Source: Acidobacteriota bacterium
Lineage (GTDB): Bacteria > Acidobacteriota > Blastocatellia > UBA7656
DNA: 49,069 nt
Assembly: GCA_040754075.1 (NCBI GenBank)
Contig: JBFMDH010000047.1
Location: 1-49,069 of the forward strand
Reading direction: 5' to 3'
Of the stretch, positions 25,026 to 34,097 are shown in pieces; within the stretch, counting starts at the first letter, position 1, and each line of letters starts with the position of its first letter. A program made the position numbers and the translations under genes. The notes under the pieces were generated by a model. That model was not told where the DNA came from, did no database searches, and was given only the letters and a program-made list of their open reading frames with translations.

Positions 25026-25997
25026 TCAAGCCGCCAGCACCCGCGCCAGTTGTAATAATTTGGCATCGAGGGTTTTTTTCGTTGATGCGACTTTCTCAAG
25101 CGAGGTCGCTTCAACCCTGCCGCGCTGTAATCCGAGCAAAACGCCGTGATTATTTTCAGCGAGATGCTCAACGGCAGCCGCGCCAAGCTGGGTTGCCAAC
25201 AGTCTATCGAAAGCGCCGGGCGAGCCGCCTCTTTGCACGTGACCGAGTATGGTGACGCGCAAATCAAATCCCAGACGCTCGCGATGCTTTTTAAAATATT
25301 TCGCCAGCGCTTCGGCATTGTAAGTTGCGCCTTCGGCAACCACGATGATGGCGTGCGGTTTGCCGCGTTCATAATCATCGCGGATTTCGACAGCCAGGTC
25401 TTCGGGGTCAACTTCGACTTCGGGAATGACGATGGCTTCAGCGCCCCCCGCGAGTCCCGCCATCAACGCCAGATAGCCGGACTTGCGCCCCATAGTTTCC
25501 ACCAGAAAGGCGCGTTGATGCGACGACGCGGTGACCTTCAACCGGTCAATGGCTTCAAGCGCCACATTGAGCGCCGTATCCACACCGATGGTGATGTCTG
25601 CGCCATACAAATCATTGTCAATCGTTGAAGCAACGCCGACAACTTGAATCCCTAAACGTGAAAGCTGATTGGCGCCGGTTTGCGAACCGTTGCCGCCAAT
25701 GATGACCACGCTTGAAATATCGCGATTGTGCAAACTTCTGAGGGCTTGCAAACGACCTTCTTCGGTTTTGAATTCAGGGCAACGGGCGCTGCCCAGAAAG
25801 GTGCCGCCTTTTTGAATCAGACCGCCGACATCGCGCAGCCCAAGTTGAATAAAATCCTCGGCAATCAAACCGGCAAATCCGTGCCGCACCCCAAAGACGG
25901 CATAGCCGCGATCTATGCCGGCTCGCGTGACCGCCCGAATTGCCGCATTCATGCCGGGAGCATCGCCACCACTGGTTAAAACTGCAATACGCTTCAT
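25026..25997 (-). CDS. pfkA: 6-phosphofructokinase, ATP-type, with Asn103
   Basis: 323-aa phosphofructokinase making fructose 1,6-bisphosphate in glycolysis. Conserved parts: SGGDAPGMNAAIR (ATP loop), GGTFLGSAR, STIDND with the catalytic Asp127-type residue, SSHQR, ETMGRKSGYLAL and ILGHVQRGGSP. The site that normally reads GGDGS reads GGNGS, so Asp103, which helps hold Mg-ATP, is Asn; Gly104 remains, pointing to ATP rather than pyrophosphate. The start codon overlaps the stop of the LDH-like gene by 4 bases (ATGA), so the two are translationally coupled. A second glycolytic PFK presumably exists elsewhere; this one sits among stress genes. Confidence 0.93.
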   Translation of the reverse strand: MKRIAVLTSGGDAPGMNAAIRAVTRAGIDRGYAVFGVRHGFAGLIAEDFIQLGLRDVGGLIQKGGTFLGSARCPEFKTEEGRLQALRSLHNRDISSVVIIGGNGSQTGANQLSRLGIQVVGVASTIDNDLYGADITIGVDTALNVALEAIDRLKVTASSHQRAFLVETMGRKSGYLALMAGLAGGAEAIVIPEVEVDPEDLAVEIRDDYERGKPHAIIVVAEGATYNAEALAKYFKKHRERLGFDLRVTILGHVQRGGSPGAFDRLLATQLGAAAVEHLAENNHGVLLGLQRGRVEATSLEKVASTKKTLDAKLLQLARVLAA

Positions 25998-26962
25998 CTC
26001 GCCTCCAAAGCCAATTTTGCAAGGTTGGCTTTAAGAAATTCGGCTGACTGTCTTAATCCTGCAATTTCCTGGTGGTTCAATTCAAGTCGTAAAACCTTTT
26101 CTACGCCGTTGGTCCCGATTACTGCCGGCAAACTCAAACACACATCGCTGATGCCATAATAATTTTCAATCAGGCTGGAAACGCAAAACACCTGTTTCTG
26201 GTTTTTCAATATCGCTTCAACAATTCCCAGTAAACCTGCGCCAACCGCAAAATAAAGCGCGCCTTTGCGTTCGATGATTTGATAGCTTTCATCGCGCGCT
26301 CGTCGGAAAAGATCATCCAGGGCTTTCTGGTCATAATCAATGCCATTGGTAAAGCAGAAATCTTTGAGTTGCATACTGGTAATGTTGGCAAGCGACCAGA
26401 CGGGCACTTCACCTTTGCCCTGTTCTCCGATGATGTAAGCATGAATGTTATGCGGAGCAATGCCATAATGAATGCCTAAAAGTTCGCGAAGCCGCGCCGT
26501 ATCGGCAAGGGTTCCGAAACCGCAGACTTTATGCGCGGCTCGACGCGAAATTTTATATGCCGCATAGGTCATCAAATCGACCGGTTGAGTAGCGACCAGC
26601 AAAACCGCGTCTTTGTTATATCGACAAATCTGCGGCACCACTTCTCGCATCAGCGAAACATTGCGCTTTATGGCATCCAGAAGCGATTCGCCTTTTTGCG
26701 GGTGCACCCCTGCGGCAATGACAATCACGGCGGCTTGTTCACAATCTTTATATTCGCCTACGCGGATTTGAGTAGGGTGAGTGAACGGAACCGTTTGACT
26801 TAAATCCATCGCTTCGCCTTCGGCTTTAGCTTTGTCTTTATCAATCAGGATGATTTCAGAAACCAAACCTCTGAGCAGGAGTGCATAAGCGAATGTTGAG
26901 CCAACGCGACCGGTTCCGACAACAGCGACACGAAACGGATAATGCGCGCGATTCATCTGCAT
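25994..26962 (-). CDS. L-lactate dehydrogenase-like protein lacking catalytic His
   Basis: 322-aa member of the LDH/MDH family, best aligned with L-lactate dehydrogenases. The NAD fold is intact (VVGTGRVGSTFAYAL, IILIDKDKAKAEG). The proton-relay Asp154 and substrate Arg157 remain in LADTARLR. Other active-site residues have changed: GEHG reads GEQG (catalytic His195 is Gln181), the loop Q-K-P-G-E-T-R reads P-Q-K-G-E-S-L (Arg109 lost) and TNPVD reads TQPVD. This makes ordinary lactate dehydrogenase activity unlikely. It heads a coupled operon with PFK and has a strong sigma-54-type promoter 25 nt upstream of the transcript start codon. It could be a regulatory pseudoenzyme or act on another substrate. 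Confidence 0.82.
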   Translation of the reverse strand: MQMNRAHYPFRVAVVGTGRVGSTFAYALLLRGLVSEIILIDKDKAKAEGEAMDLSQTVPFTHPTQIRVGEYKDCEQAAVIVIAAGVHPQKGESLLDAIKRNVSLMREVVPQICRYNKDAVLLVATQPVDLMTYAAYKISRRAAHKVCGFGTLADTARLRELLGIHYGIAPHNIHAYIIGEQGKGEVPVWSLANITSMQLKDFCFTNGIDYDQKALDDLFRRARDESYQIIERKGALYFAVGAGLLGIVEAILKNQKQVFCVSSLIENYYGISDVCLSLPAVIGTNGVEKVLRLELNHQEIAGLRQSAEFLKANLAKLALEAR

Positions 26963-26998
26963 TCTCTCTTTACATAAACTTATCCGTTGGCGCTAATG

Positions 26999-27012
26999 GC
27001 AATCATTGTGCC
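26999..27012 (-). promoter_or_regulatory. Sigma-54-type promoter for the LDH-like/PFK operon
   Basis: On the minus strand TGGCACAATGATTGCC has GG at 27012-27011 and GC at 27000-26999. Start predicted near 26987, 25 nt before the ATG at 26962. The dyad-like site at 27064-27079 is centred 60 bp above the GG. Confidence 0.73.
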
Positions 27013-27063
27013 AGCGCCAAAGGGCACAATGTCCGGCAGTTATGCTGTATTTTGATTCGCTTT

Positions 27064-27101
27064 AGTGGAAAGTTACCCATCCGGTTGCGAGAAATCGCGC
27101 T
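27064..27101. promoter_or_regulatory. Paired enhancer-like dyads in the divergent LDH/ABC control region
   Basis: TGCGAGAAATCGCGCT (27086-27101) has complementary GCG/CGC arms and on the other strand matches the site at 21864 at 13 of 16 bases. A weaker copy, AGTGGAAAGTTACCCA, lies 22 bp away at 27064-27079. The weak copy is 60 bp from the minus-strand -24 box and the strong copy 57.5 bp from the plus-strand -24 box. Confidence 0.55.
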
Positions 27102-27150
27102 AATGACCCGACATCCCGCAGGCGATTGCCTCCAGGTGAAAATTTTTCGC

Positions 27151-27164
27151 GGTATGGTGGTTGC
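27151..27164 (+). promoter_or_regulatory. Sigma-54-type promoter for the ABC/MgtA operon
   Basis: CGGTATGGTGGTTGCA has GG at 27151-27152 and GC at 27163-27164. The -12 half is perfect and the -24 half has T for C. Start predicted near 27176, only 4 nt before the ATG at 27180, so either the message is nearly leaderless or translation begins at a later GTG. Confidence 0.52.
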
Positions 27165-27179
27165 ACTTAACCTCTGGCT

Positions 27180-27950
27180 ATGCAAAGGCTGGTGGTTGAT
27201 GAAACAAATGAATACGCGACTGCGGTGAGCGATAAGCCGCAAACTCAGGAAGCGGTTTTTCATCTGCACGCCATCTCCAAGGTTTATCACATGGGCGATG
27301 TCGAAGTTTTTGCTCTGCGTTCGGTCACTCTTGATTTATTCAAAGGCGAATTCGTCGTTTTGCTCGGACCCTCCGGCAGCGGCAAATCAACCCTCTTAAA
27401 TATTATGGGCGGACTCGATGTGCCCAGTAGCGGCGAGGTGATTTTCAAAGACCATAACCTGACCGCAGCTAGTGAAACTGAACTCACACGCTTTCGCCGC
27501 GAACACGTCGGTTTTGTTTTTCAATTTTACAATTTGATTCCAAGTCTTACCGCTTTAGAGAACGTCGCCATCGTCACAGAGATTGCCGCGCGCCCGATGA
27601 AGCCCGCAGACGCTTTGCGCCTGGTCGGGCTTGGCGAACGCTTGAACCATTTTCCTGCGCAACTATCGGGCGGTGAACAACAACGTGTAGCGATTGCCCG
27701 CGCCATCGCCAAACAACCCGATGTGCTGTTGTGCGATGAACCGACAGGGGCGCTCGATTATGAAACCGGCAAAGTGGTTCTCGAAGTTTTGGAACGGGTC
27801 AATCAGGAGTTGGGAACCACCACCGCCGTCATCACCCATAACGCGGCAATCGCGGCAATGGCTGACCGGGTGATTCGCATTCGCAGCGGCGAGATTGTCG
27901 AATCGTTTAATAACCGGGAAAAGAAACATCCCGATGAATTGCTGTGGTGA
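27180..27950 (+). CDS. ABC exporter ATPase (LolD/MacB type)
   Basis: 256-aa ATP-binding subunit. Walker [11 protein letters not shown]-loop [16 protein letters not shown], signature [15 protein letters not shown], Walker [12 protein letters not shown] and switch His in ITHN are all intact. The LolD/MacB-type group pairs with FtsX-like permeases and HlyD adaptors, both of which follow in this operon. The N-terminal 25 or so residues before [11 protein letters not shown] are poorly conserved, so the exact start is uncertain; GTG at 27225 is an alternative. The stop overlaps a GTG-initiated extension of the next gene. Confidence 0.88.
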   Translation: MQRLVVDETNEYATAVSDKPQTQEAVFHLHAISKVYHMGDVEVFALRSVTLDLFKGEFVVLLGPSGSGKSTLLNIMGGLDVPSSGEVIFKDHNLTAASETELTRFRREHVGFVFQFYNLIPSLTALENVAIVTEIAARPMKPADALRLVGLGERLNHFPAQLSGGEQQRVAIARAIAKQPDVLLCDEPTGALDYETGKVVLEVLERVNQELGTTTAVITHNAAIAAMADRVIRIRSGEIVESFNNREKKHPDELLW

Positions 27951-27970
27951 AAAATTGCGAGGCAACGAAG

Positions 27971-30520
27971 ATGGTCACAACTGCGACAACGATGGTGAAG
28001 GCTGAACCGCTGGCGACAATTTCCGTTGAAGGACTCAGCCGGCAAGAGGCGCGTCAGCGGTTGTTGAAATTTGGCGCGAATGAGCCGGTTGCCATTCGCC
28101 GCGCCACCCCGCTCATTCAACTGTTGCGGTTTTTCATGAACCCGCTGGTTATCGTGCTTTTGATTGCCAGCGCGATTTCAGCCGGTATCGGTGATTGGGT
28201 GAATGCAGCGATTATTGCGCTCATGGTTGGGTTCAGTGTGGCGCTCAATTTTGTACAGACGGCACGCTCGGAACGCGCCGTTGAGAGATTGCGAAAAGAG
28301 ATTGCCCCGACCGCTACGGTTTTGCGCGACGCTAAGTGGCAAGAGATTTTACGCCGCGAAATCGTACCGGGCGATGTCATTCGGCTGGCAGCGGGCAATC
28401 TGGTTCCGGCAGATGCGCGGCTTCTGGAATCGCGCGATTTGCACGTTCAACAAGCCGGGCTTACCGGCGAATCTTTGCCGGTCGCCAAAGATGCGCTTGC
28501 CGAAACCGCCGAAGCGAGGTCGCCAATCGAAGCCCGCAATCTGATTTTTCTCGGCACCTCGGTCATCAGCGGTACAGCCATCGCTTTGGTGACAGCGACC
28601 GGCTCACAAACATTGTTCGGACAGATTGCCGAACGCCTTGCCGCCAAAGTTCCCGAAACCGAATTTGAACGCGGCGCAAAACATTTCGGCTATTTGATTG
28701 CGCGCGTGGTTTTCCTGCTGGTGCTGTTTGTTTTTTTTGTCAACACCTGGTTGCACCGCGACGCTCTCGAATCCCTGCTCTTTGCGATTGCTTTAGCCGT
28801 TGGACTGACGCCGGAATTTTTGCCGATGATTTCAACCGTCACGCTCGGACGCGGCGCCATGCGCATGGCGCAACAAAAGGTGATTGTCAAACACCTCGCC
28901 GCCATTCAAAATTTCGGCAGCATTGATATTCTCTGTTCAGATAAAACCGGAACGCTTACGAGCGGCGCGATGTCGCTTGATAGGCACTTGGATTGTTTCG
29001 GAAACCCTTCGGAACGCCCGTTTTTATTGGCTTATTTGAATAGCCTGTTTGAAACCGGCATCCAAAATCCGCTCGATGCGGCAATCAAACATAAAGCCAA
29101 CCTCAACCCGCTCGATGAAGCCATCTTGATTCACGACCACCCGGATGTGCGCGACTATGAAAAGCTCGACGAAATCCCTTTTGATTTTGAGCGTCGTCGT
29201 CTATCGATTGTGGTCGAGCGTGACGATTCGCGTCTGCTCATCACCAAGGGCGCGCCTGAAAGCGTGCTCGCCTTATGCAAGGCTTATGAAGTTGCCGGCG
29301 TTCGTCACCCGCTTGATTTGGCAACCAAACAAAAAACCGAAGCAGTTTACTGCCAGTTGAGCGAGCAAGGGTTTCGCGTGCTCGCCGTGGCGTTTAAAGA
29401 AATCGAAGCGCGAAACCAATATTCCCAGGCTGACGAAAACCATCTCGTGCTTGCGGGCTTTCTCACCTTTGCCGATAAGCCGTTAGATAGCGCAAGCGAA
29501 ACTCTTCAAATGCTTGCAACCGATGGCGTCAAGGTGAAAATTCTCACGGGCGATAACGAACTGGTGGCGCGTCACGTCTGTTCCGAGGTTGGTTTGGACA
29601 CCGGGCGCATCGTGCTCGGTAGCGACATTGACCGCATGACGGAAACCGCGCTCGGGCATGTTGTCGAACAGACAACCGTTTTTGCGCGGGTTTCGCCGAT
29701 GCAGAAAAATCGCATTATCCTCGCATTAAAAAATCGCAAACACGTTGTCGGATTTATGGGCGACGGCATCAATGATGCGCCCTCGCTGCGCGTCGCCGAT
29801 GTCGGAATCTCGGTTGCCACAGCGACTGATGTTGCCAAAGATGCCGCAGAGATTATTTTGCTTGAACGCGGATTGCTGGTTCTGCATCAGGGCATCATCG
29901 AAGGGCGCAAAGCCTTCGGCAATGTGATGAAGTATTTGCTCATGGGCACGAGTTCAAATTTCGGCAATATGTTCAGCATGGCTGCGGCGTCAATGTTTCT
30001 GCCTTTTTTGCCGATGTTGCCGACGCAAATTCTGTTCAACAATTTTCTTTACGACCTGGCGCAGGTGACGATTCCCACGGATAACGTCGATCAAACCTTC
30101 ATTCATAAACCCCACCGCTGGGATATTCGCTTGATTCGCAACTTCATGATTTACATCGGTCCCATCAGTTCGCTTTATGACTTTTTGACCTTTTACGTGT
30201 TGCTCAAAATTTTTCAAGCCTCCGAAGCATTGTTTCACACCGGTTGGTTCGTTGAATCTCTGGTTACACAAACGCTGGTGATTTTCATCATTCGCACGGC
30301 GGGCAATCCTTTGCAAAGCAAACCGAGTCGCGCGCTTACAATGACGACGGTTTTAATTGTTCTTGTCAGCATGATAATTCCCTTTACACCGCTTGGCGCG
30401 CTACTCAAATTTGTGCCGCTGCCTGCGGTATTTTTCGTTTTTTTAATCCTTGCAACCGGCACCTATTTGTTATTTGTCGAACGCATCAAACGGCGATTGA
30501 TGCGCCGGTTGGTGGGGTGA
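27971..30520 (+). CDS. mgtA: Magnesium-translocating P-type ATPase (MgtA-like)
   Basis: About 849-aa P3B-type ATPase. Sequence order: N-terminal cation-ATPase domain (GLSRQEARQRLLKFGANEP), actuator loop with LTGESLPVAKD, phosphorylation site CSDKTGTLTSGAM, nucleotide domain with KGAPESV, hinge MGDGINDAPSLRVADVGISV, and about ten membrane helices in total. It should import Mg2+ and may be induced in Mg or envelope stress. I chose ATG at 27971, eight bases after GAGG; the frame also opens at GTG 27944, overlapping the upstream stop. It is placed between the ATPase and permease of an ABC exporter, an unusual position. Confidence 0.9.
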   Translation: MVTTATTMVKAEPLATISVEGLSRQEARQRLLKFGANEPVAIRRATPLIQLLRFFMNPLVIVLLIASAISAGIGDWVNAAIIALMVGFSVALNFVQTARSERAVERLRKEIAPTATVLRDAKWQEILRREIVPGDVIRLAAGNLVPADARLLESRDLHVQQAGLTGESLPVAKDALAETAEARSPIEARNLIFLGTSVISGTAIALVTATGSQTLFGQIAERLAAKVPETEFERGAKHFGYLIARVVFLLVLFVFFVNTWLHRDALESLLFAIALAVGLTPEFLPMISTVTLGRGAMRMAQQKVIVKHLAAIQNFGSIDILCSDKTGTLTSGAMSLDRHLDCFGNPSERPFLLAYLNSLFETGIQNPLDAAIKHKANLNPLDEAILIHDHPDVRDYEKLDEIPFDFERRRLSIVVERDDSRLLITKGAPESVLALCKAYEVAGVRHPLDLATKQKTEAVYCQLSEQGFRVLAVAFKEIEARNQYSQADENHLVLAGFLTFADKPLDSASETLQMLATDGVKVKILTGDNELVARHVCSEVGLDTGRIVLGSDIDRMTETALGHVVEQTTVFARVSPMQKNRIILALKNRKHVVGFMGDGINDAPSLRVADVGISVATATDVAKDAAEIILLERGLLVLHQGIIEGRKAFGNVMKYLLMGTSSNFGNMFSMAAASMFLPFLPMLPTQILFNNFLYDLAQVTIPTDNVDQTFIHKPHRWDIRLIRNFMIYIGPISSLYDFLTFYVLLKIFQASEALFHTGWFVESLVTQTLVIFIIRTAGNPLQSKPSRALTMTTVLIVLVSMIIPFTPLGALLKFVPLPAVFFVFLILATGTYLLFVERIKRRLMRRLVG

Positions 30521-30527
30521 GCCGTTT

Positions 30528-32891
30528 ATGACATCGTTGAATCGAAAACTCATTCGTGACCTCTGGCATCTGCGCGGGCAGGTGATTGCTGTGGCGTTGG
30601 TGGTCGCCTGCGGCATCGCGACTTATATCACCATGCGGAGTGCATATGATTCGCTGGTCATTTCGCAAGCGAGTTATTACACCGACTATCGTTTCGCAGA
30701 TGTCTTTGCCGGACTCAAACGCGCGCCTGAATCGCTCGCGGCAGAGATTGCGCGAATCGATGGGGTATCGAGCGTACAGACGCGGGTGATTTTCGAGGTG
30801 ACGCTCGATGTGCCGGGTCTCAATGAACCGGCAAGCGGCAGATTGATTTCCATGCCTGAGACGCATCTGCCGGTGCTCAATGATATTTACCTCAGAAGCG
30901 GCAATTATTTTCAACCGGGCAGTCGCAACGAAGCATTAATCAGCGAGGGATTCGCCGAAGCCAATAATCTCGCGGTCGGCTCATCAATCGGCGCGATTAT
31001 CAACGGGCGCTGGGAACGTTTGCGGGTCATCGGCATCGCCATTTCGCCCGAATATGTCAACGAAGTGCGAAGCGGCAGCGTCTTTCCCGATAAAAAACGT
31101 TTCGGCATTTTATGGATGAATCGCCAGGCGATTGCTAATGCCCTCGATATGGATGGCGCATTCAATGATGTGTCCTTAACGCTTGCGCCCGGTGCCAGTG
31201 AACAATTCGTCATCGACCGTTTGGACAAATTGCTTGAACGTTACGGCGGGTTTGGCGCATACGGACGTGAAGAGCAGACTTCGCATCGCTTTTTATCCGA
31301 TGAAATCAAGCAGGACAAAGTCACGGGCATTTTTATTCCGGCGATTTTCCTCGGCGTTGCCGCGTTTTTAATCAATATCGTTTTGGCGCGACTGGTCAGT
31401 ACGCAGCGCGACCAGATTGCCGTGCTCAAAGCTTTCGGTTACGGCAACGCGCAAATCGGCGTGCATTATTTGTTCTTCGGACTGTTTGCCGTGCTGGTCG
31501 GCACGGCGTTCGGGGTGGCGCTCGGCGCGTGGATGGGCAAAGGGCTTGCCGAACTCTACACGCAGTTTTTCCACTTTCCGGTTTTGCAATTCGATTTTCG
31601 TTGGAGTACGGTGGTGACGGCTGTATTGATTAGCGCGGGCGCGGCATTTGTCGGCGCGATTTCGGCTGTACGCAGAGTTGTCGCTTTGCCGCCCGCCGAA
31701 GCCATGCGCCCGGAACCGCCTGCACAATTTCACGCGGGATTGTTGGAGCGTTTACACCTGCGAACCTTTTTCTCGACGGCGGCGCGAATGATTGTCCGCA
31801 ACATCGAGCGCCGACATTGGAAAGCCTTTCTGTCGATTATCGGCATCGCTTTTGCCATTGCCATTTTGATTGTCGGGCGCTATTCACTCGATGCCCTCGA
31901 TTACATCATCAATGTTCATTTTCGCACCCTGCAACGCGAAGACGTATCCGTCAGTTTCAACAATCCGCGTTCCTCGAAAACCCGATATGAACTCACGCAC
32001 TTGCCGGGCGTGTTGCTTGCCGAACCGTTTCGTTCGGTTGCGGCGCGGCTCAGGTTCGAGCATCGCACCAAACGCATCGGCATTCTCGGCATTCAAGCAG
32101 ACGGCGATTTGCGGCAGCCGCTCGATAAAGATTTGCGGCGCGTGGCAGTGCCCCCCGAAGGTTTGCTGCTTTCGACTATGCTTGCCGATATGCTGGGCGT
32201 CAAAGCCGGTGATGTCGTGACTGTAGAGGTTCTCGAAGGGCAGCGCCCGATTAAACAGGTTGTGGTTGCCAATCTGGTTGATGAACTCATCGGCATTTCG
32301 GCTTATATGGACATTCGCGCTTTGAACCGTTTGATGAACGAAGGTGGCACGATTTCCGGCGCGTTGATGTCTGTCGATGCTTTGACAGAAGACAAACTCT
32401 ATCTGCAACTCAAACAGACGCCGGCGGTCGGCAGCGTCTTTATGCGTGAAGCGATGCTTGAAAGTTTCCTGCAAACGATTGCCGAAAACATTACGATTTC
32501 AACCACGATTATTATTGCCTTCGCCTGCGTCATTGCCTTTGCGGTGGTCTATAACAGCGCCCGCATCGCGCTATCGGAACGCGGGCATGAACTGGCTAGC
32601 CTCAGAGTGTTGGGATTCACGCGGCGCGAAATCACCGTGATGTTGCTTGGCGAACAAGCCTTGTTGACGCTTGCGGCGGTGCCGTTCGGATTTGCCTTGG
32701 GTTATGCGATCTGTGGGCTGTTGGTGTGGGCATTTAATTCCGAAACCTATCGCATGCCGCTGGTGATTGGCTCAAAAACCTATGCCTTCTCATTCGTCAT
32801 CGTTTGCCTTGCGGCACTGTTTTCGGGGCTGCTGGTGCGCCGTCGCATCAACAGTCTCGATTTGGTCGAAGTTTTAAAGACCAGGGAGTGA
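30528..32891 (+). CDS. ABC exporter permease with two FtsX-like domains
   Basis: 787-aa membrane permease of the FtsX/MacB-PCD type, duplicated. The N-terminal membrane helix near residue 20 is followed by a large extracytoplasmic domain (about 45-260), three helices with IFIPAIFLGVAAFLINI and LKAFGYGNAQIGVHYLFFG, a second half starting near residue 425 (HWKAFLSIIGIAFAIAIL), a second soluble domain, and a final trio of helices with LASLRVLGFTRREITVMLLGEQ. It works with the ATPase at 27180 and the adaptor at 32897 to export an unknown compound. It starts 7 bp after the mgtA stop, so the mgtA gene is inside the operon. Confidence 0.88.
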   Translation: MTSLNRKLIRDLWHLRGQVIAVALVVACGIATYITMRSAYDSLVISQASYYTDYRFADVFAGLKRAPESLAAEIARIDGVSSVQTRVIFEVTLDVPGLNEPASGRLISMPETHLPVLNDIYLRSGNYFQPGSRNEALISEGFAEANNLAVGSSIGAIINGRWERLRVIGIAISPEYVNEVRSGSVFPDKKRFGILWMNRQAIANALDMDGAFNDVSLTLAPGASEQFVIDRLDKLLERYGGFGAYGREEQTSHRFLSDEIKQDKVTGIFIPAIFLGVAAFLINIVLARLVSTQRDQIAVLKAFGYGNAQIGVHYLFFGLFAVLVGTAFGVALGAWMGKGLAELYTQFFHFPVLQFDFRWSTVVTAVLISAGAAFVGAISAVRRVVALPPAEAMRPEPPAQFHAGLLERLHLRTFFSTAARMIVRNIERRHWKAFLSIIGIAFAIAILIVGRYSLDALDYIINVHFRTLQREDVSVSFNNPRSSKTRYELTHLPGVLLAEPFRSVAARLRFEHRTKRIGILGIQADGDLRQPLDKDLRRVAVPPEGLLLSTMLADMLGVKAGDVVTVEVLEGQRPIKQVVVANLVDELIGISAYMDIRALNRLMNEGGTISGALMSVDALTEDKLYLQLKQTPAVGSVFMREAMLESFLQTIAENITISTTIIIAFACVIAFAVVYNSARIALSERGHELASLRVLGFTRREITVMLLGEQALLTLAAVPFGFALGYAICGLLVWAFNSETYRMPLVIGSKTYAFSFVIVCLAALFSGLLVRRRINSLDLVEVLKTRE

Positions 32892-32896
32892 AGGTT

Positions 32897-34072
32897 ATGA
32901 AAAAGCTTTTGACACGCCTCATCTATTTCCTCATCGTGGCAGGCATTGCTGCGTTGGTCATCATCGCTTTTCTGCCTTCGCCTGTAACCGTCGAAACCGC
33001 AAGACCGATGCGCGGCGCGTTGCAAGTCACTATTGATGAAGAAGGTGAAACCCGCGCCCACGACCGTTATGTGATTGCTTCGCCGGTTGCCGGAAGATTG
33101 AGGCGCGTTGAATTGGATGAGGGGGATGTTGTGAGTCGGGGCGCGGTGGTTGCGGAGATTGAGCCGGTGCCGATTGACGTGAAAGAGCGCATCGAAATTA
33201 CTGCTCGCGTGCAAGCCGCCGAAGCTGCCAAACGCGAAGCCGAAGCGCAGGTGCAACACGCGCTCGCGGATTTTGAACAGGCGCGACGCGAACGCCTGCG
33301 CGCTGAAACTTTGGCGAAAGACGGCTTGGTTTCGGCGCAGATGGTGGAACAGGCGCGCAACCTGGAAACCACCAGCGCCAATGAACTGGAAGCCGCGCGG
33401 CAAAGAGTGTTGGCGGCGACTTCCGAAGTGAAGATTGCGCGTACCGGACTCATCGCCGTTGAGGCTGAAAATAATGACGGGAATAAAATTGTCAAACTCA
33501 CTGCGCCGGTCAAAGGGCAGGTATTGAGCGTGGTTGAAAAGAGCGAGCGCGTCGTGGCTTCGGGGACGCCGGTTGTGATTATCGGCGACCCTCGCCGCAT
33601 GGAAATCGTGGTTGATGTGTTGTCAACCGAAGCGGTGAAAATCAAACCCGGCACGCCGGTGCTGCTGGAAGGCTGGGGCGGCGACCAACCCATCAAAGCG
33701 AAAGTGCGAATCGTTGAACCGGCAGCCTTCAAAAAAATATCGGCGCTCGGCGTCGAAGAGCAGCGCGTCAATGTGGTGTGTGATTTTGTCGATTCGCCCG
33801 GATTACTCGGCGATGGTTATCGCGTCGAAGCGCGCATCATTATCTGGGAAGCTGCGAAGGTGTTGAAGGTTCCGGCAAGCGCGCTCTTTCGTCACGAACA
33901 GGGGTGGAGCGTTTTCGTGATAGAAAATAATCGCGCCCGGCGTCGCGATGTGAAAATCGGACATCGTAGCGCCTACGAAGTTGAAATCCTCGAAGGCATT
34001 TCGGAGAGCGACGAACTGGTCTTGCATCCGACCAATCAATTAACCGAAGGCGCGGAGATTGAACGACGATAA
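32897..34072 (+). CDS. HlyD-family periplasmic adaptor subunit
   Basis: 391-aa membrane-fusion protein. A single N-terminal membrane anchor (about residues 7-27) is followed by the lipoyl/barrel-sandwich half (YVIASPVAGRLRRVELDEGDVV), an alpha-helical hairpin of about 110 residues rich in Ala/Glu (VQAAEAAKREAEAQVQHAL), the second lipoyl half (LTAPVKGQVLSV), and the beta-barrel domain with KVPASALFRHEQGW near the end. The ATG at 32897, 6 bases after the permease stop and with GAAGG, is preferred to the longer frame opening at 32804. It completes an ABC-type tripartite exporter; no outer-membrane partner is present here. Confidence 0.9.
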   Translation: MKKLLTRLIYFLIVAGIAALVIIAFLPSPVTVETARPMRGALQVTIDEEGETRAHDRYVIASPVAGRLRRVELDEGDVVSRGAVVAEIEPVPIDVKERIEITARVQAAEAAKREAEAQVQHALADFEQARRERLRAETLAKDGLVSAQMVEQARNLETTSANELEAARQRVLAATSEVKIARTGLIAVEAENNDGNKIVKLTAPVKGQVLSVVEKSERVVASGTPVVIIGDPRRMEIVVDVLSTEAVKIKPGTPVLLEGWGGDQPIKAKVRIVEPAAFKKISALGVEEQRVNVVCDFVDSPGLLGDGYRVEARIIIWEAAKVLKVPASALFRHEQGWSVFVIENNRARRRDVKIGHRSAYEVEILEGISESDELVLHPTNQLTEGAEIERR

Positions 34073-34097
34073 AAAAATGTCGGCGCTGCTCAGGTAA

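Noticed and set aside
24791-25255. 154-codon plus-strand frame
   Set aside because: Mostly antisense to the PFK gene, without ribosome site or protein-like composition.
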